Shown here: in pieces, positions 63,514 to 64,000 of the stretch
Layout of the letters: each line of letters starts with the position of its first letter
How positions within the stretch are numbered: position 1 is the stretch's first letter
Assembly (NCBI GenBank): GCA_018613035.1
Contig: JAGGRA010000068.1
Location: 59,143 to 123,142 of the forward strand
Source: Pseudomonas sp. ISL-84
GTDB lineage: Bacteria; Bacillota; Bacilli; Bacillales; Cytobacillaceae
DNA: 64,000 nucleotides
Reading direction: 5' to 3'
Notes under the pieces: generated by a model
Told to the model about the DNA's origin: nothing
What the model saw: only the letters and a program-made list of their open reading frames with translations
Databases searched by the model: none
Program-made: the position numbers and the translations under genes

Positions 63514-64000
63514 TTAGCCTTTCAAAGGCTGCAAATCTCCATCCGCTAAGTACTCACTTTCAAAAGAATATTTCTTTTCTGCATACACTTGGTGCCATAC
63601 CATGAACATAAGAACAGTCCAGATTTTACGGCTGTTATCTGCTTTATCCTGACAATGATCATCAAGAAGCCTTAGCACATATTCTTTGTTGATCAAATGG
63701 TCTGTGCTGCTTTCACGAATAATATTTTTTGCCCAATCGTTCATTTCATCTTTCAGCCAATGGCGGATTGGAACCGGGAAGCCAAGCTTTTTGCGATTTA
63801 ACACATGATCAGGCACAACACCTTCTGCCGCTTTGCGAAGAATGTACTTCGTTGTGCCATTTGCCGTTTTCAGGCTGGTCGGTATGTTGGAAGCCACCTC
63901 AAACACTTCTTTATCTAGAAAAGGAACACGAAGTTCAAGTGAATGGGCCATCGTCATTTTGTCAGCTTTTAATAAAATATCTCCGCGCATCCATGTGTGA
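63514..64000 (-). CDS. Asparagine synthetase (glutamine-hydrolysing), C-terminal part
   Basis: The last 162 codons of a gene that runs past the window edge on the right; there is no stop before base 64000. HTWMRGDILLKADKMTMAHS, LELRVPFLDKEVFEVAS and KLGFPVPIRHWL are the synthetase-domain blocks of AsnB-type enzymes. The N-terminal glutaminase domain is outside the window. It makes asparagine from aspartate, glutamine and ATP. The gene ends with ADGDLQPLKG. Confidence 0.93.
   Translation of the reverse strand, partial: HTWMRGDILLKADKMTMAHSLELRVPFLDKEVFEVASNIPTSLKTANGTTKYILRKAAEGVVPDHVLNRKKLGFPVPIRHWLKDEMNDWAKNIIRESSTDHLINKEYVLRLLDDHCQDKADNSRKIWTVLMFMVWHQVYAEKKYSFESEYLADGDLQPLKG

Overview
The window looks like DNA of a low-GC Gram-positive spore-former of the Bacillaceae. 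The basis is an AT-rich composition, strong AGGAGG-type ribosome sites, many TTG and GTG starts, and genes typical of that family (HutP, YdhK, caa3-type CtaG, DUF1541, holin-like toxin). No rRNA or tRNA gene was recognised. It reads as an accessory region or a large plasmid, or plasmid-derived chromosomal DNA.

Bases 1-9 kb are plasmid-like. They hold unknown small genes, a remnant ending in an SSB-like tail, an ECF sigma factor, a ParA ATPase with a ribbon-helix-helix partner, and about 1.6 kb of very AT-rich DNA carrying a repeated near-palindrome (ATATGTCATCATATAT) upstream of parA, which I read as a candidate centromere. Bases 9-23 kb are a mosaic with much decay: tatA and a Tat-exported PhoX-type protein, a second frameshifted PhoX-family remnant, an IS110-type transposase remnant, a decayed copper block (copper-protein pseudogene, copZ-like gene, csoR pseudogene), a CopC/CopD fusion, a glutaredoxin-like frame whose first CxxC cysteine codon is UGA, a MntA-HepT toxin-antitoxin pair, a holin-like type I toxin, a GC-rich foreign gene pair and a two-component system.

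Bases 23-31.7 kb hold a BNR-type lipoprotein, a membrane spermidine-synthase-like protein, a truncated MacB-like protein, CtaG, and a threonine-synthase-like enzyme with a dicarboxylate/amino-acid symporter, divergent from a LysR regulator. Bases 32-40.2 kb are a single-direction block: oligopeptide ABC transporter genes, then hutP, then hutH. There are two terminator-type leaders, one before the binding-protein gene and one between hutP and hutH. Both are preceded by NAG triplets of the kind HutP binds. This suggests that HutP controls peptide import as well as histidine ammonia-lyase.

Bases 40-49 kb carry two more sensor kinase/regulator pairs, YdhK, small Met-rich secreted or membrane proteins, and a broken sigma/anti-sigma pair. 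Bases 49-63 kb are a copper island: csoR-copZ-copA, and upstream of it in the same direction a peptide/nickel-type ABC transporter operon with a PIG-L-fold protein lacking the usual zinc motif and a half-size siroheme-reductase-like protein. A divergent cupredoxin membrane protein follows. The gap between cupredoxin and PIG-L genes has a 21-base site matching the one before the csoR pseudogene at 18 of 21 positions, so the whole block is probably copper (CsoR) controlled. A second BNR-type protein and a four-helix-bundle copper-storage protein come next, and the window ends inside an asparagine synthetase gene.
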